Positions 22,024 to 32,220 of a DNA stretch of 64,000 nucleotides are shown here, piece after piece. The stretch is taken from the NCBI GenBank assembly GCA_036674765.1, contig JARVKI010000008.1:620001-684000 (forward strand), read 5' to 3'. Below the pieces are notes generated by a model. That model had not been told where the DNA came from and searched no databases. It worked only from the letters and a program-made list of their open reading frames with translations. The translations under genes were made by a program, and so were the position numbers. Source of the DNA: Seiridium cupressi. Its lineage: Eukaryota > Ascomycota > Sordariomycetes > Amphisphaeriales > Sporocadaceae. Position 1 is the stretch's first letter. Each line of letters starts with the position of its first letter.

Positions 22024-23017
22024 ATGTTGTCAAACACAAAGACTTCTGGGTTGTTCCAGGTGAGTACTGTGTCCAAGACCCATACATCGAGTTTTTCATG
22101 CTGACCCATCAACTTGACAGAATATCATGGCCGTCCGATCCCATTTGGCCACGCTCTTTCTATTCACCATAAGCGACTTCAAGACCGTTGTCGCGCCGCA
22201 GAGCGTTTTCGCCATTTCCATCGTGCTATGCACCACGGCCCAGCAATACGATGTAAAAATTCTGATGGAGCGAACGCCACTCATGATAGGTTGGATCTGG
22301 CTTCACCTACTCATCGAGAACATCTCAAATCAGAGAATGCCTCAGTCCATTTTGGAAGACAAAGAAAACAAGCCGTGGCGCCCCGTCGCGTCCGGACGGA
22401 TCACGCCAGAAAGCGCGGCGACCCTGCTGCGCATACTCATCCCGTCGGCCCTTTTCTTCAGTACGTCCCTCGGAAGCATTACCCCTAGTGCCACGCTGCT
22501 GGTCATGATATGGTTGTACAACGACCTGCAGTGCGACAGCGTCGGCATCGTGCACCACAACGTCCTCAACGCGGCAGGGCTGGCCTGCTTCGGGTGGGGC
22601 GCCGCCAGCGTGCTCGTCGGAGTCGCCTTCGAGCGGCCAGATCTGCTCTTGCGGTGGACGCTGATAACTGCGGCGGCTGTTGCGACGACAGTCCACGTCC
22701 AGGACCTCCCGGACATGGTGGGCGACCGAGCCCGCGGGAGACAGACTATGCCGCTCGTGTACGGGGAGAACTGGGCCCGGTGGAGCGCTGCCGTCCTGAT
22801 ACCAGCCTGGAGCTATGCTTGCTTGCTGTTCTGGCAGCCTTCAACGACCATCAGCGCGGGCTTGTTGGCATTTTCGGGCTTGATGAGTATCTTGACCGTT
22901 GTGCGACGGGATCAGTACGCGAGCGCGATCGCATGGAAACTATGGTGTGTATGGGTGTCATTCCTGTATTTACTTCCGATGATTGCATCGCCAGATAAAC
23001 TTGTGGGACCATCATGA
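22024..23017 (+). CDS. UbiA-family membrane terpene cyclase/prenyltransferase
   Basis: Two exons: a short first one, 22024-22059 (12 codons), then 22121-23017, giving 310 residues. The small exon and a 61-bp intron supply the start MLSNTKTSGLFQ and join in phase 0 to the block SHLATLFLFTISDFKTVV, the usual N-terminal block of fungal members. Most of the rest is hydrophobic, with about seven to eight membrane helices. The first acidic motif is the variant ILEDKENKPWRP (residues about 90-100), the form I associate with fungal UbiA-type terpene cyclases such as the fumagillin one, instead of NDxxDxxxD. The second is VQDLPDMVGDRARG with Asp at about 207, 210 and 214. These bind Mg-diphosphate of a prenyl donor such as FPP. 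It is likely the scaffold- or prenyl-forming enzyme of the cluster. Whether it cyclises or transfers is open. Confidence 0.85.
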
Positions 23018-23447
23018 GCTGCCTGCAGAGGGTTGGTGCTGTATCAAAAGTCATAGGTAGCCAGTTAGCTTCGTTGTCTGCGAAGGCCTCAATGATCCTT
23101 CACAACAATGCTAATACCACCTAATATGTTGCAAGGACCCTTGTAATGAAAGACCTATTATTGGACAGAAGCCATTAATAAACACCCTCGTGCGTTGAAT
23201 GCTATGCTGCGGATAGCCCGATGGAGTGGTACCTCACCAACCAACAAGACACATGCAGGACCAAGTTTATGTGCCGCAAACTTGGGTCCACAAAAATGGC
23301 GACAATGGCTCAAGACATATTCATTGGGAAATAACAATGCCAATGTATCAATGAACTGTGAATTTTGACTTCACACCTCTTTCGCAACCCTTTGAAACAC
23401 GCGCACCTCTTCTCGTACTCATCATACCAGAAACTGTCGTTACGTCG
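23018..23447. other. Intergenic between UbiA and P450 genes
   Basis: These 430 bp hold the promoter of the P450 gene. The P450 frame is open back to 23358, so part could be leader. No motif stands out. Confidence 0.4.
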
Positions 23448-25007
23448 ATGGGTTACACCATCTTCTCCGCCCTTGCTGGGCTCGTGCTGTTCGTATTCTG
23501 GCTTCAGCGGCGTCGTTCTGAGACGGCTTCGGCTACGAAAAGTCATGATTGCGAGTCTGCAGTGACACACTACTCCAAAGATCCTTTCTTGAGTATGGAC
23601 TTCCAGGTCAAACTCTTTACGCAGATCCCATTTCCATATTCACTTCACCAGCGACACGGACATACCTACCAAGCCCATGGCTGGGCGTCGAAGCTGCCTA
23701 CAATCTGCACGATGAGTGCCCAGAATATACGGACAATCAATACATCGAAGGACTATGGCGTCGAGCCGACGCGACTTCCCGGGATGGAATACTTCTGCGG
23801 CAAGGGATTTATCACTACTGATGGCGATACTTGGAGCCAGTCCCGGAAATTGCTGAAACCATCATTTGACTACAACAACATCAAGGATATCACAATCCTG
23901 CAAGAAGAAGTTGACAAGCTGATCAAACAGCTACCAAAAGATGGCTCCGTCATAGACTTCCAGCCTCTCCTCTACATTATGGTAATGACCACCCGCGACC
24001 CTCGTCTCATACTATCATGACACTGACAACGTTTGTCTTCAGTTTCTCAACTCGGCATTGTACTTTGTGCTGGGTGTCCATCCCTCGGACCAACTGACTC
24101 GCGCCCCATTGACAGCGAACGAATTCGTTCAGTACTTTCATAAGTCCCTGGTCTACAGCATGTTTCGAACGATGCTCGGTCGAGCATGGAGTCTCGTACC
24201 ACAAGGTGGATACAAGCGCACCTACGCTATAGCCCATAACTTCTTGGATTACTGCATCGCGCAAGCAGAGGGGAAGTCTCTAAGAAGTCGAAGTCTGATA
24301 CAAGGGCTTCTCGCATACACCGATGACCCAACTTACATTCGGAGCCAGGTCATCCAGTCAATGATGGCGGCGCAGGATACTACATCGGAGTGTCTGACGA
24401 ATGCACTGTTTCTTTTGGCACGTCACCCGCAATACTGGCAACAGCTTCGCGATGAGTTTCTTAATAAGCCTGAGAGCGCTCTATCTGCAGAGAGCTTACT
24501 GCGCTCCAAATGTCTCCACAACATTTTGTATGAGAGTAGGTGACCAGTCAATCATCCTCATGAAAGCTTTATACTAATCGCAAAGCAAAAGCCCTACGTC
24601 TTTACCCCATCTTCCCTCTTATAAGCCGCAAAGCTCTGCACGACACGCAACTTCCCACTGGAGGAGGTCCAAATCACGATCGACCCATCTTTGTGCCTCA
24701 AAGATCAATGGTCGTCATGAGCTACTATGCACTGCACCGCGACCCTGACATGTTTGGCGACGATGTCGAGGCCTTCAGACCCGAGCGCTGGGATCACATC
24801 AAGCCGACGCAGTGGGAATTTCTTGGGTTTGGTGGCGGCAATCGCGCATGCCTCGGCCAACAAAAGGCTGTCATTGAAGCATCGTACGTTCTTGCCCGGC
24901 TTTCTCAGGCGATCGCGAGACTGGAGCCAAGAGACAACCGGCCGTGGGAAGGGAAGCTGAAAATGACTTGCAAGAGTGCCAATGGGTGTAAAGTATCAGT
25001 TTCGTAA
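23448..25007 (+). CDS. Cytochrome P450, CYP52-like
   Basis: Three exons (23448-23981, 24043-24535 and 24592-25007) give 480 residues. Start choice: the Met at 23448 opens a membrane anchor, MGYTIFSALAGLVLFVFWLQ. An in-frame Met at 23358 would add 30 residues before the anchor and is less likely. WSQSRKLLKPSFDY (C helix) and DGSVIDFQPLLYIM are CYP52-type. The I helix reads AAQDTTSE. The splice choice at 24535/24592 rebuilds the K-helix ExxR as E-T-L-R-L-Y-P (Glu342, Arg345). The haem loop is FGGGNRACLGQ with Cys429 as iron ligand. CYP52 enzymes oxidise alkyl or fatty chain ends, so terminal oxidation of a terpenoid or fatty chain is plausible. It reads the same way as its UbiA and dehydrogenase neighbours. 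Confidence 0.93.
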
Positions 25008-25469
25008 GACCTTCAGAAACCCTCGTTCCTGATAGCTTATAAGAAAATGAGCTGCATCAAGATTGGAATCTGGACACTGAGAATATACACGGACAATTAA
25101 CAGCGCGTAATTTTCGTAGTCCCTACTGGATGGGGCCGAATTGTATTGTCCAAAGACGGGCGATTCTCATCATACATGCCAGTCAGGAACAGGTATGAGT
25201 GGGTCAGTCTAGTGTGCTCCGGGCACTGGCGTTTTTGCCGTATGTGCTGTATTTAGATGCCAGGGTCGAAAAAGGCGTATGCAGGAGCACTGTTGGTACT
25301 CAGCAGAGTGGTGGGTACTCACAGTGGACAATACCCTCAAAACGTTACCCTTTTGCTCAGCATCCATGTCTCTTGCGCATTTTATTCTCGTTCTTATTTT
25401 CCCTTTCCTCGATTCCGAGTAAAAAATCTTCAAAACTCTGATTGTCAGTGAAAACCCTAATCACACAAC
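25008..25469. other. Intergenic between P450 and SDR genes
   Basis: About 460 bp, no gene. It holds the promoter of the dehydrogenase gene, with a pyrimidine-rich stretch just before the start. Confidence 0.4.
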
Positions 25470-26662
25470 ATGAGCCAGACTGGTACCAACAAGCCGAAAG
25501 GCACCGTCGTCCTAACTGGAGCGAATGGTGGGCTGGGCAATGCCGTGGTCAGCAGGATATTATCTCAGCCCGAGCTTCGTTCCTATCATGGAGTTTCCGC
25601 AGTCCGTGATGCATCATTTGCCGCGGCTCTACATTCAATTTTGGAAAATGATCAAGGTCATGACGGAGAACATCGCCTACATCATACAAATGATGTTATT
25701 TCGTTGGATCTAGCACGATTGGATAGTGTCCGTCAGACCGCCGCGGCCATTAACGAGCGAGTCAAATCCGGCGATATTCCACCTATCCGTGCATTAATCC
25801 TCAACGCCGCTTATCTGGAGTTTGAGCAGCAGACGTGGACCGACGATGGGTTCGACACAGCGTTTGCAGTGGCATATCTGGGTCATTGGCTGTTGGCAAT
25901 CTTACTTTTGGAGAGTCTTGACCGAGACCACGGCCGCATCGTTGTAATCGGCAGCTCGGCGCATGAGTAGGAATATACCCTTTCCCGCATGTGAGCATTT
26001 AGTAACATTACTTAATCATAAGTACGAAGGATCCGCGCAACAATGCAGGTGCCCAATACATAGATGAGCGTTGGCACACCATCTTCCACGACAGCACTGA
26101 GCCGATTGCAAAAGGCACCTGGAGTACGCTAAAGGAGGACTCCTTGTTCAGAAGTGGTTACAGACGTTACGGCGCTGCTAAGCTATGCCAAGTGATGATA
26201 ATGTCAGTTGTTCTCTCAATTGTTCGGTGTCAGTTCTAATACTTCCCATGTGGCAGCCCCGAATTGCAGAGGCGGATTGACAAAGATCCAGCCCTCCATA
26301 ACATCTCCGTTGTCGGTATTGACCCTGGGTCGACCCCAACCACACTTGTGCGACGCGGAGACTGGAGGATTCGTGGGCTGTGGACTTATATCATGCCTTG
26401 GCTCGTGGTCATACTTACCTGGTTGTGGCCCAACGGAACCAATCGCACAACGGCCAAGTCTTCGAGAGATATTCTCGCAGCGGCCTTGGATACCAGTCCA
26501 GTCTGGGGCGAAAAACCAAAAGGTCTGTACCTGGACGGCGAAATCCCCAAAGACATGGCTGCTGAGGCACGAGATCCTAAAAAGAGGGAGCAATTGTGGC
26601 AAGACACCCTCAACTACACCGGCTTGTCAGGAGGGGAGACGGTCCTCGCCAATTGGCAATGA
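25470..26662 (+). CDS. Short-chain dehydrogenase/reductase
   Basis: Three exons (25470-25966, 26023-26202 and 26257-26662) give 360 residues. The N-terminus has the Rossmann motif LTGANGGLG (TGxxxGxG, residues 16-23). LILNAAY is the NNAG-like strand. The catalytic Ser lies in VIGSSAH, and the catalytic pair in YRRYGAAK is Tyr215 and Lys219. VGIDPGSTPTTLVRR follows as in classical SDRs. At 360 residues it is longer than the usual 250-300; the extra C-terminal part has a hydrophobic helix (WTYIMPWLVVILTWLW) that may attach it to a membrane. The likely role is oxidation or reduction of an alcohol/carbonyl made by the neighbouring P450 or reductase domain. It converges on the MFS gene, with 234 bp between the stops. 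Confidence 0.9.
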
Positions 26663-26896
26663 TGGCTTGCTATGGAAGCGATAATGAAGACGTGGCAGTA
26701 ATCACCGAGATAACGTGGACCTCAATGCGAGCGATACATCAAAGCAAAAACTAGCACTTATTCTATTTTCAACCTAGATTTCAAGTGCCCTGCATATACT
26801 GGCACAAAACCCGACCGTCATGATTCTATCATTCCGGCATGCTTGATCATAACCTCGACCATCCCAACAGTCGATCACCTAGGCACGCGATGCCAA

Positions 26897-28663
26897 TCAG
26901 TATCCACTGTCGTCCACGCCATTCTCCTCGTACAGCTCCAAACTATACTTGGCAAATTGGCTCCTTGCCCTGATTCGTTCTCCGTACTTGTTAAATAGCT
27001 TCGGAACGACGCAAAAGACCGTCCCCAAGGCGGCTATCACAGACATGGCGACATTCGCGCTCAGTTGTTCAAACATGCGCGGCGCAAACAACGGGAAAGT
27101 AGCCGACAGGATGGAACGAAGCAGGGCCACGGCCGCAAACCCGCTGGCAGAATAACTGAGGTAGCTATCCGCCACGTATCCGACGAGGACAGTGTCGAAC
27201 TCGTTGAGCGCGTAGCCGATAAAGACCAAGGCGAGAGTGGGCACGATCCAGGGCAGATCGGGAACGCGGGGCGGGATGGTCCACGCGAACCACCACAGCC
27301 CGATGGCGAGGGCCGGGGCGCCGAGGAAGAAGCCGAGCAGCTTGTCCTCGGGCGCGAGGACGCGGCCCTGCCGCTTGATCCGCGCCACGATGCGGTCGTC
27401 CAGGAACCGCGTGAAGACGCTGAGGATGATGCCCAGCCCGATCGCGAGAAAGGGCAGGGAAGCAGCTTCTGTGGAGAAGCCAAGGTCCTCGTACACCGCC
27501 GGCAGAGACACGGTGAATAAGTAGATGATGGCAGCGGCGACGGCGCTGATGACTGCGACCATGAAGATTATGGGTTCGGTGAACAAGAGCCGAGCGGGAC
27601 GGCCCAAAGCCAGGCGGACGAAGGCGCGGACATCGGGTGTGAAGTCGGGATCGAGAGCCTTGAGATCGTCTAGCCCGGAGCTGTCCCGGATCATGGCCAC
27701 TTCGCGGGCAAGGAGTAAGGTAGGTCGAGACTCTCGGAGAGTGAAGAGGAAACCTGTCGTGGTCGCGGAAATAATGGCAGCAATGTAAAATACCCATCGC
27801 CTGTTACCATTCGTCAATAAGTAATACAATAGTAGTGATGGTATACTGGACTCACCAGTCGAGCGCGACTATAATGTACGCACTCATGATTGGCCCTAGA
27901 GCCATTCCAAGGTTGGATATCATGGCCCAAAAGAAAATGCACCATATCCGGTCCTTGGCGTTGGACAAGTCTTCGATACTCCCGGGGGTGATGGTGGTCG
28001 GGATCCCAGAGAGAACTCCAGTCATGAAACGACCGATGACTATGCCAGCCACCGAAGGAACAACTGCAGTGAAGACACAGAAAATACTGTAGAGCCCCGT
28101 GCTCCAAATGTACAGTTTCTTTCGCCCAAAGGATTCGGAGTATGGAGGGAAGATGACTCCGCCGACGCCTTGTCCCAACAGATAGCTTGTCACGTCAGAA
28201 TAAAGTCCGGTTGTCTGCTCAGAGAGCATTGCGGCGATACGTACAGTGTAACGAAGATGAATACCGACAGGGTCGTCGAGATGCCGAATTCATGTTGGGA
28301 ATTGCTAGCAGCAGCAGCCTGTATCGTAAAGCATGTCAGCTACTGATACCAGCACCGAAAATACTTGAACTCACGCCTGCGCTGTTGATCGCGGTGCTGG
28401 AAGCATGTCAGTTCTCTTGATGCCCATGTTTCTAAGGGAGGATGAGGCGGGTCATACGTGTACACATCCACCCAAATGATCAAGCCCAAGTCCCAGATTT
28501 TACGCGCTTTGCTCCAGTTGCGAGGATGACGTGGATTTGATCGCGACCAACGCACATATTGCCCGTCCGCCGAGAATTCCAATCCGTGTTCCTGGAGTAT
28601 AGAAAGACGAGACGATGCGGGGACGGCATCGAGACTGACGGCGGGCGCCTTGAGTTGGTCCAT
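26897..28663 (-). CDS. MFS transporter (drug:H+ antiporter type)
   Basis: Five exons (28663-28458, 28396-28375, 28318-28245, 28185-27856 and 27800-26897) give 511 residues, normal for the DHA family. Exon 2 is only 22 nt but is needed: it supplies TTAINSAG and keeps the frame. Landmarks are the N-terminal HPRNWSKARKIWDL, then the loop FPPYSESFGRKKLYIWSTG (the MFS signature between helices 2 and 3), then FMTGVLSGIPTTI and ALGPIMSAYIIVALDWRWVF (helix 5/6 motif). About twelve membrane helices can be counted. It probably exports the cluster product across the plasma membrane. Its promoter is shared with the divergent oxygenase gene and carries one AGCTGACTT copy. Confidence 0.92.
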
Positions 28664-29329
28664 GCCGAAAGAGTTAGAACAGCAATTTCTGACAGCAAGG
28701 GAAATGGGAACTTCAGGCTTTGGCGAGCTGGGAGCGATCCGGAACGATGGGGAAAGGGCATGAAGGATGGATAAGTTGAGATTGACGTTTTGGGAAAAAC
28801 GAACTTCTCTTTTTACGAGTTTGATCCGAGTGCCGTCAACGCTACTACATCTGTGTTAGTGCAATGCAGGAGAAGGGAAAAGGGGAGCGTGTGTTCAGAT
28901 GAGTATCCGCCGGCACTCGTGACTCAGCAGAATGTCTAATCCTTGTCAGGCATATACTAAGCTCTCAATCCCCCTGTTTCTGATGTACTGTCATGAATGT
29001 ATACTGTATGTACATAAGGGGCATAAGCTGACTTTACATAGATCGTAGCTGCACAACTCTGCGTTTGCGTGTGCGTTTGTGTGTCTTTCTGGGAACGCTG
29101 ATGTTTATTGCGTAGACGACGATCGAAAGATCACAGAGACCAAGTTGTGCAAGATGATCGAAGCATTTTGGTCGCCATGAGAGTCTCAGCGGATATTAAA
29201 GGATGTGAATTTGCGCTTGCATTTCCTACAAACTTCTTTTAAACATCGCATCTCTCAAGTGTAGTTTATCAATCTTCTTGACCATTCCATCTCATTGAGC
29301 TACTTGGTAAAACACCATCAAGCAACAAA
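28664..29329. promoter_or_regulatory. Divergent promoter between MFS transporter and 2OG oxygenase
   Basis: These 666 bp drive two genes in opposite directions. They contain TAAGCTGACTTT at 29024-29035, the same motif seen three times in the other divergent promoter of the cluster, and a TGACTCA (AP-1/bZIP core) at 28920-28926. The cluster has its own bZIP gene, so both are candidate control sites. Confidence 0.55.
29024..29035 (+). promoter_or_regulatory. Candidate cluster operator, copy 1 (TAAGCTGACTTT)
   Basis: Matches the first copy in the PLP/synthetase promoter over all 12 positions. It is about 295 bp before the oxygenase start and 360 bp before the MFS start. The function is inferred only from the repetition. 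Confidence 0.45.
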
Positions 29330-30469
29330 ATGTCTCCTCTTCCTCTCATTGACTTCTCCGTTGCCTACAATGGCACCGCAGCCGAGCGCGCCGAATTGGC
29401 TGCTACCATCACTGAGCAACTCAGAAAACATGGAGCCATGCGCCTCATCAACACTTCAATCAAGACAGAGACCATCCAGGAAGGGTTCAAATGGGTAAGA
29501 TCGACCTTTGACAATTTCCCGAAGTTACAACCACTGATGATCTATGTTCGACACAGGGCAAGAAGTTCTTTTCGCTCCCCATTCATGTAAAGGAAGCCAT
29601 TCCCAACGAACGCAATGCGGATCCTCAGCGAGGTTGGAGCTATGTTGGATCGGAGAACACCTCGAAGCTCGACATGACCGAGAACGAGGGTCTGGAAGAC
29701 GAGAAGGTCAGCTCGACTACCCCCTGACTGGTACTTGAAGAAGAAATCACTGACATTCTCTCTGGCCTTATAGGAACACTTCGACCACAGCTCTGCGGGT
29801 GATACTCAGTACCCGAGCAAGTGGCCGGCCGAGTCCAGCATTCCAGGCTACCGCCAGTTCATGGAAGACCTGTTGGAGAAGTGCCACTCTGTAGGCTGGG
29901 AAGTGTTGGAGCTCTTGGAGCAAGGTCTCAAGCTCCCCAAGGGCGAACTGATGCAGCGCTGCTGCCCATCCCCCATCATCGACGAGCTTCGCATGAACTA
30001 CTACGCTCCCATCTCCACGGAGAAGCTGGCCACGGGCAAGTACCGCCGTGCCTGGCCGCACACGGACTTTGGCATGATCACGCTCCTCTTCCAGGACGAC
30101 GCGGGCGGTCTCGAGGTGCAGGACCGCTACAGCTCCAAGCCCGACGCCTTCATCCCCATCGTGCACGAGCACCCCACCGAGGTGAACGTGTACGTGAGCA
30201 ACAGTCTCGAGTACATGACCAACAACTACCTCAACGCGGGACTGCATCAGGTTGCCACTCCTATCGACATGCACGATGTGGCCAAGGGCATCCTTCCCGA
30301 GCGTCAATCCCTTGCCTGTTTTATCAAGCCCAGACGCGAGGTCAATGTTGGGCCGATGAAGCAGTTCATCACGGCGGAGAACCCCAGGGCCTACGAGGAC
30401 TTGACTGGACTGGAGCTTCACAGGGTCAGGGTTGGAAAGCTGTACGGAGCGCCCGTCGAGGCATACTGA
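29330..30469 (+). CDS. 2-oxoglutarate/Fe(II) oxygenase, isopenicillin-N-synthase-like
   Basis: Three exons (29330-29494, 29557-29706 and 29774-30469) give 336 residues, the usual length. The N-terminal DIOX-type half has PLPLIDFS, then KKFFSLPIHVKEAI and GWSYVGSENTS. In the C-terminal jelly roll the iron ligands are visible: WPHTDFGMITLLFQ (His201, Asp203) and NAGLHQV (His263). The 2-oxoglutarate-binding pair is in LPERQSLACF (Arg282, Ser284). Fungal enzymes of this group hydroxylate, desaturate, close rings or form ether bridges (LolO of loline biosynthesis is one). It shares its promoter with the exporter gene and is convergent with the hydrolase gene. The substrate is unknown. Confidence 0.92.
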
Positions 30470-30886
30470 GGCCGGCCTCTGTGATTGTGTGTCCGACGTA
30501 ACCAGGGAGCGATTGGCACAACCAGTGGTTGGTGAAGCCTTCCATTCTTTTGTTGTCTCACTCACCTTCGATGGGGGACTGAGAGGATTGACTTGACACA
30601 CTTCCATCCTTTGTGGTTCATCTGTCCTTTTGGCCTGCCGGGTTTCATTTCTAGCTCTTTTTCCTGTACTTTTCACAACTCTACAAGGCAGAGCTCTCAT
30701 GTAGCGTCGCGGGGAATGCTAGGCAGCTTCAGCTTCTCAGCACGTTTAGTCTGTCGCTCACTGGAATCAATTGAAGTCCTTCCTTTAGCTCTTGGCCATT
30801 TCGCCTTAAAACTTCATTATCGTGCCTTGAATACATTTGAGTCAGTCAGGACACAGTACCGTGCATAGACCATTCTCAACCAGAAC
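30470..30886. other. Intergenic between convergent oxygenase and hydrolase genes
   Basis: These 417 bp separate two stop codons and hold only 3' untranslated DNA as far as I can see. Confidence 0.45.
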
Positions 30887-31665
30887 CTAAGATCTCCGAG
30901 CCAAAGCAAGGCAGCTGAACAGCAGGTCCTTTCCTCCTCCCTCCGCGTTCAACTTGATGATCCTCTTGATGCCCAAGTCCAGCGCTCGCGGGCTGAGGAC
31001 GTCCTCGTTGTCGGCAAGACTTCCTCTCTCCAGAGGACCCATCCTCGACCCCTCGAGCTCCCAGAGCTTGCCGCCGGCCTTGACAAAACTCACAAAGTGC
31101 CCTCCGTCGCGGTCATCTGTCGGATCCGCATTGCTGTCGCCTGCCTGCTCGACCGACTTGTGGGCACGCTCAAAGGGCTCGCTATTGTACAGCATCTCGG
31201 CGCGCTTGTCTATGGTCAAGGGAATGGCGAGGCTCCGTATCGCCGCGAGATCGGACTCAGGCTGGATAAAGTCGACGGCGGGACCGTTGATCACGCTATG
31301 GAGCAGGCCGATGGAGCCGCAGGCGTGGCCAATGGTCTGCTTGAACCAGATGACGGGCTCATCCGGACCGGAGCCGGCGTAGGGCTTCTCGTCGGCGTCT
31401 TCGGCCTCGCGGTTTCGGCCCCAAGCTGGCGTGAATGGGATGATGACCAGCAGGGCCAGAGCAGGTCGAGGGATATGTGAGAGCAGTTCGGGCTCATCTA
31501 GAGAGTAGACATCGTAGAACTGGAGCTCGGATGATAAACCCAACTTTTTTGCCAATTGATTCATGACATCGGGGTTGTTCTCTGCCATCTGCCATGAGCT
31601 CGGAAAACATGGTCTGCGAGGGCTTGGGTCCCCTTACCAAGCATCTTCCATGTCTTGCCCGCCAT
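30887..31665 (-). CDS. Ubiquitin C-terminal hydrolase (UCH, peptidase C12 family)
   Basis: Two exons: 31665-31638 (28 nt) and 31581-30887, giving 240 residues. The 28-nt first exon is not obvious but rebuilds the standard start MAGKTWKMLENNPDVMNQL. Family blocks are FYDVYSLDEPELL, then WFKQTIGHACGSIGLLH with the oxyanion Gln91 and nucleophile Cys97, then GGHFVSFV with His171. The fourth position, Asp in human and yeast enzymes, is Glu186 here (LWELEGSR). UCH enzymes cut small adducts from the C-terminus of ubiquitin. There is no obvious need for it in a biosynthetic pathway, so its position between the oxygenase and the PLP gene is odd. It may be a housekeeping gene trapped in the cluster or a resistance copy. 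Confidence 0.9.
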
Positions 31666-32220
31666 TTTGGAAGATCGGTAGGTCAAGGGCGTCAAAGATG
31701 TAAATATTGCGAGGTGAGGTGATTGAAGACTTGGGCATGTATTATTACTAGAAGCTGGATGTCATGATGCAGGGGGAGAATCGGCCTTGCTTGTGGGGGA
31801 TATTCATTTATACGCGCCAGTCTCTGCCTCCATTTTATAAGGCAGGTAAGACCTTTATTAGGCGCCTACCCAATAGGTACGCATTAAACCCCCATGTACA
31901 GTAAGTACGCAGACGGCGAAAAGAATCATTGGTGCCTGATCAGCCGGTAAATGTATCTTTAGAGCTTAGAATGCAGTGAGAACTAGTGCCCTTCTTTAGG
32001 AGGATTTTAGGCTTCTAGCGGATTCCCCGCGTTACAGAAGAGACCCTTGCTCTGTCCCGCGCCCCTCAATATTTTCAGCATTGACTTCCCTTTCGGCTGA
32101 CTGAGCTGACAGGACAAACAGATATCATGTGGGGTATACGATCCACTTTTTGGCGAGCCTAGACGGAATAGGGCCATTGTATTCGGAGTTCTTGAGTCTC
32201 GCTATCTACATTGATGAACA
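31666..32220. other. Intergenic upstream of the hydrolase gene
   Basis: These 555 bp lie between the stop of the PLP gene and the start of the hydrolase gene, both leftward. No gene is seen. GGCTGACTGAGCTGACAG near 32096-32113 holds two GCTGAC cores but not the full operator candidate. Confidence 0.4.

Noticed and set aside
24536..24591. Use of the nearer acceptor at 24585-24586 in the P450 gene
   Set aside because: It would give ETKALRLYP and destroy the ExxR spacing; the acceptor at 24590-24591 gives E-T-L-R.
25967..26029. Acceptor at 26028-26029 in the SDR gene
   Set aside because: It puts the next exon in a frame with an early stop; the acceptor at 26021-26022 keeps the frame and gives SSAHDTKDPRNN.
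29768..30700. Leftward open frame of 310 codons
   Set aside because: Mirror of the third exon of the 2OG oxygenase, whose iron-binding motifs are on the plus strand.
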